Positions 41,337 to 51,298 are shown, counted from the first letter of the stretch. The stretch: DNA of 64,000 nt from Ponticoccus alexandrii (GCF_016806125.1 NZ_CP047166.1:558001-622000); one strand, 5' to 3'. The notes: generated from the letters alone by a model not told the origin. Numbers and translations are program-made.

Positions 41337-42851
41337 ATGAGCGACGGGATATCTAGACGCGGCATGCTGGGCGGGGCGCTGGCCCTGATCCTGACCGCAC
41401 ACTCTGCGCGCGCAGAGACTGCCGCGCCTGCGACTTCGCTGCGTCCGGTCGGGCGCGGGGACCATCTGCTGCGGCGCAACCAGGCCTCTGGCGAGGAACT
41501 GATCGCCAAGGCGCGGCTGGGGGCGAACGCAGAGGTCAGCTATGCGGTGGCCAACATGCAGACCGGGCTTCTGCTGGAAGAGAATTCTCCCGTGACGGGC
41601 CTGCCCCCGGCCAGCGTGGCCAAGGCGCTGACGGCCTCTTACGCGCTGGACGTTCTGGGTCCGGAATACCGTTTTGAAACGCGGATCCTTGCAACCGGCG
41701 GGATCAAGGACGGCATCGTTCAGGGCGACCTGATTCTTGCGGGCGGCGGCGACCCGACGCTTGACACCGACGGCCTTGCGGCGCTGGCGGCCAGCATGAA
41801 GGCGGCGGGCGTCACCAGCGTGCTGGGAGAGTTCCAGGTCTGGGGCGGGGCGCTGGCTTTTGCGCCCGAGATCGACATCGAACAGCCGCCACATGTGGGC
41901 TACAGCCCGGCTGTCTCGGGGCTGAACCTGAATTACAACCGTGTGCATTTCGAGTGGCGCCGCAACGGTTCCGGCTACGTGGTCAACATGGACGCGCGGA
42001 CCGCGGCGCATCGGCCCGCTGTTCAGTTTGCGCGGATGGACGTGGTCGCCCGCAGCCTGCCGGTCTACACCTATGACGACCGTGACGGTCGTGACGACTG
42101 GACGGTGGCGCGTGGCGCGCTTGGCGAAGGCGGATCGCGCTGGCTTCCGGTTCGCAAGCCCGAGCTTTACGCGGGCGAGGTCTTTCAGACCTTCGCGCGG
42201 ACGCAGGGGATTTCCCTGAACGCGTCGGTGCCGGTGACGGCCCTGCCCGAAGGTGCCGAGGTCGTGGCTACGCAGGACAGCGCGCCGCTGCGGGTGATCC
42301 TGCATGACATGCTCAAGTGGTCCACGAACCTGACGGCAGAGGCCGTCGGCATGGCGGCGAGCAAGGCGCGCCTGGGGCAGGTGCCCGAGACGCTGAAGGC
42401 CTCGGCGGCAGAGATGAACGCCTGGGCGAAGGAGCGGATCGGTGCCGTGGACGTGGCGCTTGTTGATCACTCGGGCCTCGGCGGCGACAGCCGGATCAGC
42501 GCGCTCGACATGATGCTGGCGCTGAAGACGGTTCGGCCTCTGCTGGAGCTGAAACCGCTGCTGAAGCCCTTCACGATGCGGGATAGTCAGCGGCGGGTCA
42601 TCGAGGACCATCCGTTGAAGGTGCATGCGAAGACCGGCACGCTGAATTTCGTCAGCGGGCTTGCGGGGTTCGTCGACCTGCCGGATGGCACCGAGTTGGT
42701 CTTTGCAATCTTCTGCGCGGACGTGGCGCGGCGCGAGGCGCTGCCGATGTCGCAGCGCGAGCGGCCCGAGGGTGGCAGTTCTTGGAACGTGCGCGCCAAA
42801 ACCCTGCAACAGGGGCTGATCGAGCGCTGGGGCGTGATGTACGCCGCCTGA
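41337..42851 (+). CDS. dacB: D-alanyl-D-alanine carboxypeptidase/endopeptidase (PBP4 type)
   Basis: A 504-residue periplasmic peptidase with a Tat-like signal (SRRGMLGGALALILTAHSARA). The active-site triad is visible: SxxK in PPASVAKALT (near residue 90), the second motif as SGLGGDSR in VDHSGLGGDSR, and KTG in HAKTGTLNFVSG. The segment GDLILAGGGDPTLD is the PBP4 hallmark. It trims and cleaves peptidoglycan cross-links. It converges with an L,D-transpeptidase gene, another cell-wall enzyme. Confidence 0.92.
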   Translation: MSDGISRRGMLGGALALILTAHSARAETAAPATSLRPVGRGDHLLRRNQASGEELIAKARLGANAEVSYAVANMQTGLLLEENSPVTGLPPASVAKALTASYALDVLGPEYRFETRILATGGIKDGIVQGDLILAGGGDPTLDTDGLAALAASMKAAGVTSVLGEFQVWGGALAFAPEIDIEQPPHVGYSPAVSGLNLNYNRVHFEWRRNGSGYVVNMDARTAAHRPAVQFARMDVVARSLPVYTYDDRDGRDDWTVARGALGEGGSRWLPVRKPELYAGEVFQTFARTQGISLNASVPVTALPEGAEVVATQDSAPLRVILHDMLKWSTNLTAEAVGMAASKARLGQVPETLKASAAEMNAWAKERIGAVDVALVDHSGLGGDSRISALDMMLALKTVRPLLELKPLLKPFTMRDSQRRVIEDHPLKVHAKTGTLNFVSGLAGFVDLPDGTELVFAIFCADVARREALPMSQRERPEGGSSWNVRAKTLQQGLIERWGVMYAA

Positions 42852-42852
42852 C

Positions 42853-42885
42853 GCCCGGCCTCCCGCCACATGCGGCGAGGCGGGC
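42853..42885. terminator. GC-rich hairpin between convergent genes
   Basis: GCCC-G-GCCTC at 42853-42862 pairs with GAGGC-GGGC at 42877-42885 with one bulged base, in the 55-bp gap between the convergent PBP4 and L,D-transpeptidase genes. No T-run on either side. A shared termination or mRNA-end element is likely from position. Confidence 0.4.
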
Positions 42886-42906
42886 CACAGCCCACCCCGG
42901 CACTGG

Positions 42907-43335
42907 TCAGTTTTGGATCACCACGCGCATGTTGTTCTTGCCGACCTGCTGGGTCAGGCCAAAGAGCACGGCGGCATGTTCCGGGTGCAGGCGCACGCAA
43001 CCGGCAGAGGCCGGGCGGCCAAGGCGGCTGACCTGATTGGTGCCGTGGATCGCGTAATTGCCGTTGAAGAAGATCGAATAGGGCATCGGCGCGTTGTTGT
43101 AGAGCGACGACTTGTGGTAGCGCGACAGCCATTTTGCCGACCACGTCCCGCGCGGCGTCCACTTGCCCGAGCGCGCGGTCGAGACCGGCCAGCGGTAGGC
43201 GATCTTGCCGTTGTGGATCACGGTCATCGTCTGCGAGGAAATGTCCACCTTGGCGACCAGCGCGGCGGCATCGGACACGGCCGGAGACATCACCAGCATG
43301 GCAGCGCCGAAAATGGCGGCGATCAATCGTTTCAT
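42907..43335 (-). CDS. L,D-transpeptidase (YkuD domain)
   Basis: A 142-residue secreted protein with a signal peptide 1-23 (ending VSDAA). The YkuD catalytic motif is complete: YAIHGTNQVSRLGRPAS followed by AGCVRLHPEHA, giving the HGTN and SxGCxR elements with the nucleophilic cysteine. It is a minimal single-domain enzyme that forms 3-3 cross-links or attaches proteins to peptidoglycan. Confidence 0.92.
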   Translation of the reverse strand: MKRLIAAIFGAAMLVMSPAVSDAAALVAKVDISSQTMTVIHNGKIAYRWPVSTARSGKWTPRGTWSAKWLSRYHKSSLYNNAPMPYSIFFNGNYAIHGTNQVSRLGRPASAGCVRLHPEHAAVLFGLTQQVGKNNMRVVIQN

Positions 43336-43513
43336 TTCTGTCCCTCCAGGAATTGCGTCGATGTGGCAGCATCGGCGAAATAGTGCCTAAGAGAGAGTAC
43401 ATCGCGAATGTCCGCCGGTCAGTCCGGGAATCCGGACCCCGCTGCGCACTATTTTCTACAGTGTTGAAATGATGCACCGAACCGGGGCGGGAATCGCCCG
43501 GGAATCGGGCTTG

Positions 43514-43936
43514 TCAAGCTGAGAGGTGCCTGGCGCGTGCCCCACGTTCGATCGCGGCAGCGTGAAGTCGGTCGATATCCAGCTCGTAACGAATCTCTTC
43601 CAGCAGGCGGAGTTCCGATTCGTTCAGCGTTCCGTCGGCGGCGGCCACGTCGCAGGCCAGCGCGTAGGCGGTTTCGAACAGGCGGCCGGGCAGGTTGTCC
43701 CGGATCAGGCCGAAGAGCGTGTCGAGCCCGTCCTCCTGCTCGAACAGTTCGAAGACGAGGCTGGCCATGCTCTTGACCCGGTCGGCGTCGTAATCGGCGA
43801 AGACCGGCAGCAGATTCACGGTGGAGTCGATCTTGACCAGTTCGGCGGTGCGCAGGTTGGCGTCCGAGGCCGAGACGGCGATCATCAGCGCCACGAGGCA
43901 ATCCTGCGGGCTGAGCGGGTGGGCGGTGTCGGTCAT
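43514..43936 (-). CDS. TerB-like (tellurite resistance B family) protein
   Basis: A 140-residue, cytoplasmic helical protein. It shows the TerB pattern of two related helix-loop units with acidic metal-binding turns: [20 protein letters not shown] (residues 18-37) and [21 protein letters not shown] (93-113). TerB-like domains bind Ca2+ and occur in stress and envelope-linked systems. It stands alone here with no other ter genes, so a general role is more likely than tellurite resistance. Confidence 0.8.
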   Translation of the reverse strand: MTDTAHPLSPQDCLVALMIAVSASDANLRTAELVKIDSTVNLLPVFADYDADRVKSMASLVFELFEQEDGLDTLFGLIRDNLPGRLFETAYALACDVAAADGTLNESELRLLEEIRYELDIDRLHAAAIERGARARHLSA

Positions 43937-44038
43937 CGTCTTTGGCCTTCGGGTCGTGTGTCCTTACCGCGCAATTTATTGACGCGGCACCCCTGTCGCA
44001 ATAGGAAGCGCGCGCAATCCCCTATGGAGTTTCAAGAG

Positions 44039-45643
44039 ATGTCCGATCTGCGCGACGCCGCGATGACTGCGAAAGCCTGGCCTTTCGAAGAGGCGCGCCG
44101 CATCCTGAAACGCTATGAAAAGGCGCCGCCCGAGAAGGGGCACGTCCTGTTCGAGACGGGCTATGGCCCGTCGGGGCTGCCGCATATCGGCACCTTCGGC
44201 GAGGTGCTGCGCACGACCATGATCCGCCGCGCCTTCGAGCTTCTGTCGGACATTCCGACGCGGCTGATCTGTTTCTCGGACGACATGGACGGGATGCGCA
44301 AGGTGCCCGGCAACGTGCCGAATATCGAGATGCTGCGCGAGCACCTGCAGAAGCCGCTGACCAAGGTGCCTGATCCCTTCGGCACACATGAGTCCTTCGG
44401 CCATCACAACAACGCCATGCTGCGGCGGTTCCTCGACACCTTCGGGTTCGACTACGAGTTCTACTCGGCCACCGAGTTCTATGCCTCGGGCCAGTTCGAC
44501 GAGATCCTGCTGCGGGCGGCGGAACGCTATGACGACCTTATGAAGATCATGCTGAAGTCGCTGCGGGACGAGCGCGCCTCGACCTATTCGATCTTCCTGC
44601 CGATCCACCCCGAGACGGGGCGCGTGCTTTATGTGCCGATGAAGCATGTGGACGCCGCGAATGGGACGGTGACCTTCGACGACGAAGAGGGCCGCGAGTG
44701 GACGCTGCCCGTGACCGGCGGCAACGTCAAACTGCAGTGGAAGCCGGACTTTGGCGCGCGCTGGGCGGCCCTGGGCGTCGATTTCGAGATGTACGGCAAG
44801 GACCATTCGACCAATACGCCGATCTACGACGGCATCTGCCGGGCGCTGGGCGAGAAGGCCCCGGAGCATTTCACCTACGAGCTGTTCCTCGACGACAAAG
44901 GGCAGAAGATTTCCAAGACCACGGGCAACGGCATCTCGATCGACGAGTGGCTGACCTATGCCTCGACCGAGTCGCTGTCGTATTTCATGTTCCAGAAGCC
45001 GAAGACGGCGAAGCGGCTGTTCTTCGATGTCATCCCCAAGGCGATGGACGAGTATCACCAGCAGTTGCGGGCCTATCCGACGCAGGATCTGGCGGCGCAG
45101 CTGAACAACCCGGTCTGGCACATCCATAACGGCGAGGTGCCCGAGTCGAAGATGGTGGTGCCCTTCTCGATGCTGCTGAACCTCGCCAGCGCGGCGGGGG
45201 CCGAGGATACCGAGGCGATGTGGGGCTTCATCCGGCGGTACGCGCCCGATGCGACGCCCGAGACGCACCCGGACCTCGACGCGGCGGCGGGCTATGCGGT
45301 GAAGTACTACGAGGACTTCGTGAAGCCCGCCAAGGTCTTCCGCGCGCCCGACGAGAAGGAGCGCGCCGCGATGGAGGATCTGGCGGCGCGTCTGTCGGCG
45401 CATGACGGAGAGACCGACGACGAGGCCCTGCAATCGGTGGTCTTCGCGGTGGGCAAGGACCACGGGTTCGAGCCGCTGCGGGACTGGTTCAAGGCGCTCT
45501 ACGAGGTGCTCTTGGGGCAGTCGCAGGGGCCGCGCTTCGGCGGGTTCATCGCGCTGTATGGCGTCGAAGAGACCGTGGGGCTGATCCGCAAGGGTCTGGC
45601 GGGCGATCTGGTGACGGAAACGCCGGACGAGGCTGCCGGCTGA
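44039..45643 (+). CDS. lysS: Lysyl-tRNA synthetase, class I
   Basis: A 534-residue class I enzyme, the archaeal-type LysRS found in many alphaproteobacteria. The HIGH-equivalent is [10 protein letters not shown] (near residue 43) and the KMSKS-equivalent [11 protein letters not shown] (near 291). I chose ATG 44039 (MSDLRDAAM) because GGAG lies 8 nt upstream; an in-frame ATG at 44024 would add five residues. It charges tRNA-Lys. Confidence 0.94.
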   Translation: MSDLRDAAMTAKAWPFEEARRILKRYEKAPPEKGHVLFETGYGPSGLPHIGTFGEVLRTTMIRRAFELLSDIPTRLICFSDDMDGMRKVPGNVPNIEMLREHLQKPLTKVPDPFGTHESFGHHNNAMLRRFLDTFGFDYEFYSATEFYASGQFDEILLRAAERYDDLMKIMLKSLRDERASTYSIFLPIHPETGRVLYVPMKHVDAANGTVTFDDEEGREWTLPVTGGNVKLQWKPDFGARWAALGVDFEMYGKDHSTNTPIYDGICRALGEKAPEHFTYELFLDDKGQKISKTTGNGISIDEWLTYASTESLSYFMFQKPKTAKRLFFDVIPKAMDEYHQQLRAYPTQDLAAQLNNPVWHIHNGEVPESKMVVPFSMLLNLASAAGAEDTEAMWGFIRRYAPDATPETHPDLDAAAGYAVKYYEDFVKPAKVFRAPDEKERAAMEDLAARLSAHDGETDDEALQSVVFAVGKDHGFEPLRDWFKALYEVLLGQSQGPRFGGFIALYGVEETVGLIRKGLAGDLVTETPDEAAG

Positions 45644-45726
45644 AACTTTGACGCTTCGTCAGGCGTGCCTTCTGGATCGGGGCGGGAAGCGGGCTAGCTT
45701 TCCGCCACCAGACAGGAGGACACCGC

Positions 45727-46143
45727 ATGAGACGTCTTATCCTTGGCACCCTTGCGGGGGTGATGATGGCCGGGGCGGCCTGGGCGCAGGAGGTGCTGGA
45801 GCCCGAACCCGCCATTCGCGACACCATCCAGAGCCAGCTCGATGCCTTCATGGCGGATGATTTCGGCGCGGCCTTCGAGTTCGCGGCGCCCAACATCCGA
45901 CAGATGTTCCGCACGCCCGAGACCTTCGGCGCGATGGTGCAGCAGGGCTACCCGATGGTCTGGCGGCCCGGGGCGGTCGAATACGGCGATCTGCGCGAGA
46001 TCGAGGGGCTTCTGTGGCAGCGGGTGCTGGTCACGGACAAGACCGGTCGCCAGTTTGTGCTGGAGTATCAGATGCAGGACGTCCTTGGGGACTGGCGCAT
46101 CGCCGGGGTGCGGGTCGTCCCTGCACCGAGCGTTTCGGCCTGA
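45727..46143 (+). CDS. DUF4864 secreted protein
   Basis: A 138-residue protein with a signal peptide 1-20 (ending GAAWAQ). The mature part is SnoaL/NTF2-like: IRDTIQSQLDAFMADDFGAAFEFA, split over two helices, then FRTPETFGAMVQQGYPMVW and a closing beta-sheet WRIAGVRVVPA. Function unknown. It starts after ACAGGAGG. It follows lysS but has its own ribosome binding site, and an 83-bp gap could hold a promoter. Confidence 0.82.
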   Translation: MRRLILGTLAGVMMAGAAWAQEVLEPEPAIRDTIQSQLDAFMADDFGAAFEFAAPNIRQMFRTPETFGAMVQQGYPMVWRPGAVEYGDLREIEGLLWQRVLVTDKTGRQFVLEYQMQDVLGDWRIAGVRVVPAPSVSA

Positions 46144-46375
46144 GACTCTAGGGGCTTGCCGGTCGCCGAAGGTGCTGTGGCGTGGGTCGGCCCCGCGCGG
46201 CGGGGGCGGTGGCGTTCTCCGATGTGACGGGCTTCAGCCCACTGTGCCGCCGCGCTTGAGGTGTTGCGTGGTTGCTCTTGGTCCCGCGCGGTCCGGTTCG
46301 GGACCGTTAAGATCCCGTTGATACTTCCCGATCCCGACCGGGGCCGCCGCGCCCCTTCTTGGGAAAGGGATCAGG

Positions 46376-48667
46376 ATGAACAAGGCGATCACCGACGGGC
46401 TGGTCTTCATGCCTCAGGCGTTTTCAGGCACCAACCTCGGCCAATGGTCGCGGGGCGACGGGGTGCCGGGGTCGGACACCTATGCCAGCCTCGCCACGGC
46501 GGCCTTTGTCCCGGCGGACGCGGATTTCGGCGGCTGCCTCGAAATCCAGAAAACCGTGTCGACGCAAAAGCTGCGCTTCATGGGGCAGACGCCGCTACCC
46601 ACCGGCTGCTACCTGCGTGTGACCGCGCGGGTCAAGGCGGTGGCAGGCGCGCTGCCCTCTGTCCGGATCGCGGGATACGCGGCGCAGGCGAATGGCACGG
46701 CGGTCTCGGGCGTGGACACCACCGGTGACGCGGTCGCCCTGACCACTTACGGCGAGGTGGTCGAGGTCAGCGCCATCATCGGGGCGGGCAACCGCGAGGG
46801 CGTGGACCTGATCTGGGGGACCGAGGCGGCCTACGGCCATTTCGGCATCGACCTGACCGGCGCGAACGGCGGCGTGGTGCGGATCGATGACATCGTCATC
46901 GAGGACGCCACGGGGGCCTTCCTGCGGACGATGATGAACTGGGTCGACGTGCGCGACTACGGCGCCGTGGGGGACGGGACAACCGACGATTCAGCGGCCT
47001 TCGAGGCGGCGGACGCGGATGCCAACGGGCGGCGTATCCTTGTATCGGCTGGCACCTACCGGCTGAACGGCACGGTTTCCATCTACAACCCGATCACCTT
47101 CGAGGGCACCGTCACGATGCCCGTGGGCGCGGTGCTGAACCTCACCAAGAACTTCGACATCGCCACCTATATCGAAGCCTTCGGCGGCGACGAGGAACTG
47201 GCCTTCAAGAAGGCGGTGCAATCGCTGATGAACGGGGCCGACGCCGAAAGCCTCGATCTTGGCGGGCGGCGGATCTCTGTCACGGAACCCATCGACCTTG
47301 CCGCCTGCGTGCCCAACCGCGAGAGCTATGCGCAGCGCAGGGTCATCCGCAACGGCCAGCTTCGGGCCGAGGACACCGGCAACTGGGACCCGGTCACGGT
47401 GACCAGCACCGCGACCTATTCCGCCAGCAACGAATGGCGCCTGACCAATGTCACCAATGCCGCCAACGTGCCCGTCGGCGCGCTGATCACCGGCGCGGGC
47501 GTGGGGCGCGAGGTCTATGTCCGGTCGGTCAACGTCGCCGCGCAGGAGATCACCCTCTCGCAGCCGCTGTCCGATGCGGTAGGCACCCAAAGCTACACCT
47601 TCACCCGCTTCCAGTACCTGCTGGATTTCTCCGGGTTCGAGCGCATCAACGTCTTCGAACTGGAGGGGCTGGAGTTCCAGTGTCAGGGCCTTGCTTCGGG
47701 GCTGATGCTGGCGCCTCTGGGCGCGGTGAACGTGATCCGCAACTGCTATTTCAACCGGCCCGCACAGCGCGGCATCACCTCGATCGGGGATGCCTGTCAG
47801 GGGCTTCTGGTGGACCTGTGCCAGTTCATCTCGACCGAGGGCGGGGCAGAGGTGCAGGACCGCACCACCGTGGCCATGAACGTCAACGCCAACGACGTGA
47901 AGATCCGGTCCTGCCGGGCCTCGCAGTTCCGCCATTTCGTCGTCATGAGCGGCGCGCACAACACCATCATGGGCAACCACTTCTTTCAGGGTGGCGCGTC
48001 GAACAACGGCGGGCGCACCGCGGGGATCGTGCTGACGCTGCGCGCCTGCAACACGCAGATCACCGGCAATTACGTGGACAATTGCAGCATCGAGTGGACC
48101 AACGAGCGCGAGCCGGAGCCGGATTTCAGCGGCGGTTTCGGTTTTGCGGGGCTGTCGATCACCAACAACGTCATGCTGTCGTCGGACTGCGCGCCATGGT
48201 TCAGCCATATCGTGGTGAAGCCCTACGGCACCGGGCATTACGTGAACGGGCTGAACGTCTCGGGGAACACCTTCCGCTGCGTGGGGACCTACATCAACCG
48301 GGTGGAGCGGGTGGATACTTCTTACGCACCGCTGGATCTGGGCAAGATGCGCAGCGTCAGTTTTGCGGGCAACACCTACCACAACATCGAATATGGCGCG
48401 AAGAACCCGCTGCGCGTGGACCACGACCAGAACACGCATGCGAACGTCTGGGAGGTCGATACCGACAACCGCCTGCCCTTCAACGGCCATGCGATGGGTG
48501 TCGAAGGCCTTGTGACCACGACCCGCCCACGCGACGCTGGCAACATCACCAGGTCCCACATGCCCTACACGCAGCCGGAACAGGGCGCGGGCAAGGACAA
48601 GGTCAACGTGGTCTGGCCGGAACCGATGCTTGGGGACGTGACCCTCAGCATCCGTATGGATCGCTGA
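46376..48667 (+). CDS. Parallel beta-helix protein with pectate-lyase-3 domain
   Basis: A 763-residue protein. Residues 1-185 resemble a carbohydrate-binding or tail-type beta-sandwich. At about 190 begins the pectate lyase superfamily (GH28-related) start, VDVRDYGAVGDGTTDDSAAF, followed by right-handed beta-helix repeats with Asn-rich turns (GAVNVIRNCYF, NTQITGNYVDN, SITNNVMLSS, NVSGNTF). No signal peptide is visible. The layout resembles phage tail spikes and some surface polysaccharide lyases, but no other phage gene is nearby. Enzyme activity is not certain. Confidence 0.75.
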   Translation: MNKAITDGLVFMPQAFSGTNLGQWSRGDGVPGSDTYASLATAAFVPADADFGGCLEIQKTVSTQKLRFMGQTPLPTGCYLRVTARVKAVAGALPSVRIAGYAAQANGTAVSGVDTTGDAVALTTYGEVVEVSAIIGAGNREGVDLIWGTEAAYGHFGIDLTGANGGVVRIDDIVIEDATGAFLRTMMNWVDVRDYGAVGDGTTDDSAAFEAADADANGRRILVSAGTYRLNGTVSIYNPITFEGTVTMPVGAVLNLTKNFDIATYIEAFGGDEELAFKKAVQSLMNGADAESLDLGGRRISVTEPIDLAACVPNRESYAQRRVIRNGQLRAEDTGNWDPVTVTSTATYSASNEWRLTNVTNAANVPVGALITGAGVGREVYVRSVNVAAQEITLSQPLSDAVGTQSYTFTRFQYLLDFSGFERINVFELEGLEFQCQGLASGLMLAPLGAVNVIRNCYFNRPAQRGITSIGDACQGLLVDLCQFISTEGGAEVQDRTTVAMNVNANDVKIRSCRASQFRHFVVMSGAHNTIMGNHFFQGGASNNGGRTAGIVLTLRACNTQITGNYVDNCSIEWTNEREPEPDFSGGFGFAGLSITNNVMLSSDCAPWFSHIVVKPYGTGHYVNGLNVSGNTFRCVGTYINRVERVDTSYAPLDLGKMRSVSFAGNTYHNIEYGAKNPLRVDHDQNTHANVWEVDTDNRLPFNGHAMGVEGLVTTTRPRDAGNITRSHMPYTQPEQGAGKDKVNVVWPEPMLGDVTLSIRMDR

Positions 48668-48771
48668 GAGCGGCGTGTCGGAAGGGGGCGGCGGCTCTGC
48701 GCGGGAGCTTGTTGCTCCGGAAGGGGGCGACGCTGGCGCTTTTCCCTCGGCGGCCCGGTCGATGCACAGCG

Positions 48772-48798
48772 AGAGGTTTCAATTGTTCTGAAACCTCT
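48772..48798. terminator. Hairpin between the beta-helix gene and the convergent gene
   Basis: AGAGGTTTC at 48772-48780 pairs perfectly with GAAACCTCT at 48790-48798, with a 9-nt loop, in the 206-bp gap between convergent genes. It is less GC-rich than the surroundings and lacks a T-run. Probably a transcript-end structure. Confidence 0.35.
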
Positions 48799-48873
48799 GC
48801 GCCTTCCCCAATGGCGCAGCCCGCTGTCCGTCCGCCAGGCTTTGCGTCGTGCCGATCCGCTCCGGTGGTGGCC

Positions 48874-49536
48874 TCAGAACTCTTTCCACAGCCCCAGTTT
48901 CACACCCACGCTTTCATCCGTGTGCAGCCCCCATGTCAGGCCGGCCTCGACGCTGAGTCGACCGCGAAGGGGCACCACGACAGAGGTCGCGGCGCGGGCG
49001 AAATCCTCCGAGGCCCATGGCCGCCCGGTCTGAAGCTGCATGATCCACTTCGTGCCGCCGTCGAAGGTCACCCCCCAGGTCACGTCCAGCTTCAGGTCGG
49101 TCAGGCCGCTGTCGGTGCGGATCTCGGCGACGGATTCGGCGCTGAGCCAGCCCTTCGGCAGCTCCCAGCCGAGTGCCAGCCCGGGCCGGAGGACTGCCTC
49201 TCCGGAGATCTTGCCAAAGCCGAGCTGCGCGGTGGCCCGAAGGCCACGGTCCCGGTCGCGCAGCGGGTACTGTAGAAAGACCACCGTCTTGCCATCGCCG
49301 GAAACGGACCGGCCAAGGTCCAGCCCCAGCGTCCATCGGTCGGTCAGCCCGTATTCCACGTATAGGGTATAATACTGTTGCAGTGCATCCGCGTGCTGGC
49401 GGTGCGCCACGTCCTGTGGCCAGGCCAGCCGGGCATCCGCGGAAACAAAGCCCGTGCCGCGCTCGCGCGGCCATGCGCCGGGCAGGGCGGATGTGGTGGA
49501 AAGCACGAGAAACAGGCAGGCGGCAAGCAGTCGCAT
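48874..49536 (-). CDS. Putative outer-membrane beta-barrel protein
   Basis: A 220-residue protein with a signal peptide 1-18 (ending TSALPGA). The remainder alternates short amphipathic strands with Gly/Asp turns (YTLYVEYGLTDRWTLGLDLG, RATAQLGFGKISGEAVLRPG, SVEAGLTWGLHTDESVGVKLG) and ends with aromatic Phe (LGLWKEF), the usual signal for barrel assembly. No specific family recognised. It starts at ATG 49536 with upstream in-frame sequence lacking support. Confidence 0.7.
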   Translation of the reverse strand: MRLLAACLFLVLSTTSALPGAWPRERGTGFVSADARLAWPQDVAHRQHADALQQYYTLYVEYGLTDRWTLGLDLGRSVSGDGKTVVFLQYPLRDRDRGLRATAQLGFGKISGEAVLRPGLALGWELPKGWLSAESVAEIRTDSGLTDLKLDVTWGVTFDGGTKWIMQLQTGRPWASEDFARAATSVVVPLRGRLSVEAGLTWGLHTDESVGVKLGLWKEF

Positions 49537-49723
49537 TGGGCAGCCCCGCAATCCGGATGAGGTTTCAGTGTGGTTCACCCTGGTTAACGTAGGGTTAAGC
49601 GCCGAGCGTCGGGCTGCGCCGACAGGGGCAGCGGATCCTGAGGCCCGGTGCCGCGTCACGGGGGGGCTGGCAGAGCGGTGCCGCTCGGTGCAAGGTGACG
49701 CAAGGACTGGCGAGGGGTGCAGC

Positions 49724-50365
49724 ATGGCAGGACGGGTGATCACGGTGGCGCAGCAGAAAGGCGGCAGCGGCAAGACGACACTGGCCGCGCATCTCGCCGT
49801 CGGATTTCGGGCGCGGGGCCTGACGGTGGCCCTGGTGGACCTTGATCCGCAGGGCAGCCTGGGGCGCTGGTTCATGACCCGGGTCGAGGCCATGCCGGAA
49901 GCCTGCGAGGGGCTGGACTTCGCCACCTCGTCGGCCTGGGGCATTTCTTACGAGTGCCGCAAGCTTTCCGCCGCCAACGACATTGTCATCATCGACACGC
50001 CGCCCAAGGCGGACAGCGACCTGCGCCCCGCCCTGCGGGTGGCGGATCTGGTGGTGGTGCCGGTTGCGGTCAGCCATGTCGATCTTTGGGCGACCGAGGG
50101 CGTGCTGGACCTGGCCAACCGCGAGGGCCGCGACACGCTGCTGGTGATGAACCGCACCCGCAGCGGCACGCGGCTGGGGGCCGAAGTTACCGAGGCCGCG
50201 ACCAAGCTGGGGGCAGAAGTGGCGCAGGCCTCGCTGGCGCATCGCGTGGGCTATGCCGAGGCACTGGGCAAGGGGCTGTGTGCGCAAGAGGGCGCGCGGA
50301 CTCCGGCCCGCGCCGAGGTAGAGGCGCTGGTTTCCGAGGTGGCGGAGCGGCTGGGGCTGGGGTAA
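49724..50365 (+). CDS. Orphan ParA-family ATPase
   Basis: A 213-residue deviant-Walker ATPase. The Walker A is QQKGGSGKTTLAAHLAV (signature Lys at the start), the A' box is VDLDPQGSL and Walker B IIDTPPKADSD. It lacks the N-terminal DNA-binding extension of plasmid ParA, and no parB is beside it. Small orphan ParAs position protein cargo such as chemoreceptor clusters or carboxysome-like bodies. Genuine chromosome partition is unlikely. Confidence 0.87.
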   Translation: MAGRVITVAQQKGGSGKTTLAAHLAVGFRARGLTVALVDLDPQGSLGRWFMTRVEAMPEACEGLDFATSSAWGISYECRKLSAANDIVIIDTPPKADSDLRPALRVADLVVVPVAVSHVDLWATEGVLDLANREGRDTLLVMNRTRSGTRLGAEVTEAATKLGAEVAQASLAHRVGYAEALGKGLCAQEGARTPARAEVEALVSEVAERLGLG

Positions 50366-50455
50366 GCCCCGAAGCCAAGGAAGGCCGGTGTGAACCGGTC
50401 CCGTGAACTGCGCTGAACGCGGGCGGGGCGGGCGGGCCGGCGAAGGAGAGCTGAC

Positions 50456-51298
50456 ATGACGGACCTTGACGCGCTTGCCGCGCTGATCCGCGCCGACAGC
50501 GCGGCGCGCGGGCAGACCATTTCCCGGCTGGGCTACTTTTGCGCGCCCTTCCGGCCCGCCGAGGGGCCGTTCAGCGACCGGGTGATCAAGGTCTACCGGG
50601 GCCTGACCGACCGAGCGATGGCCGAGCGCCTGCGCGCCTGCCACGAAGACTACGTGGCGGCCCTGCTGGCGGGCGGCGTGCCGATGCCGGAAACCGCCTT
50701 CCACCTGCTGGAGATGGAGGGCGCCTCGGTGCCCGTCATCGTGCAGGAGGCGCTGCCGGTGGACAGCCTGATGCGCCCGCAGATGCAGGCTCAGCCTTTG
50801 CCCGAGACGCTGAAGATGATGGAGGCCGCCGGTCAGGTCATCGCCCGCTTCTGGCACTGGGCCGAGGGGCAGGAGGCACGCATCGGCTTTCACCCCTCGA
50901 TCCGCAACTTCGCGATCCGGGGCGGCGAGGCGGTCTTCTTCGACACCTTCCCGCCGCTGATCCACTATTCGCGCGACGAGATGGGGCGCATGCTGCTGAC
51001 CTTCTCGGAAAAGCGGCTGATGCGGGTCGTGGGCCCGCTGATGCGCGCCCGCGTGACCGGCATTCAGGACGAATGGTACTCGCCGCCGGAGACGCTGGTG
51101 GGCCTCGTGGGCTCCGCCTGCCGCCTGCGGCCCGACGATGCGCAGGCCTACCTCGACTGGGGCCGCGACTTCGCGCAGCGCGAGATGGCGCCCTGGGCCG
51201 AGGAGGCGCTGGCCGGCATGACCGAGACGCCGAAACTGCCGGGCTACTGGACCGGCTTCCGCAAGCTGCTGGGGCTTCAGGGCGAACCCAACGTCTGA
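50456..51298 (+). CDS. DUF6206 family protein
   Basis: A 280-residue cytoplasmic protein. The sequence has a protein-kinase-like feel: a strand region FSDRVIKVYRGLTDRAMAER with a possible phosphate-binding Lys, HPSIRNFAIRGGEAVFFDTFPP resembling the catalytic and DFG-like metal loops (IRNF and FDT), then a helical C-lobe. I recall this as the DUF6206 family; function unknown. It starts 91 nt after the ParA gene behind GGAGAGC, and a two-hairpin repeat element follows its stop. Confidence 0.65.
   Translation: MTDLDALAALIRADSAARGQTISRLGYFCAPFRPAEGPFSDRVIKVYRGLTDRAMAERLRACHEDYVAALLAGGVPMPETAFHLLEMEGASVPVIVQEALPVDSLMRPQMQAQPLPETLKMMEAAGQVIARFWHWAEGQEARIGFHPSIRNFAIRGGEAVFFDTFPPLIHYSRDEMGRMLLTFSEKRLMRVVGPLMRARVTGIQDEWYSPPETLVGLVGSACRLRPDDAQAYLDWGRDFAQREMAPWAEEALAGMTETPKLPGYWTGFRKLLGLQGEPNV

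Noticed and set aside
43514-43936. Tellurite-resistance operon around the TerB-like gene
   Set aside because: No other ter genes are present; an isolated TerB-like domain protein does not imply tellurite resistance.
46376-48667. Prophage
   Set aside because: No integrase, terminase, capsid or lysis genes near the beta-helix gene.
49724-50365. Chromosome or plasmid partition locus around the ParA gene
   Set aside because: No parB, no parS-like repeats and no replication initiator gene nearby; the short orphan form fits cargo positioning better.
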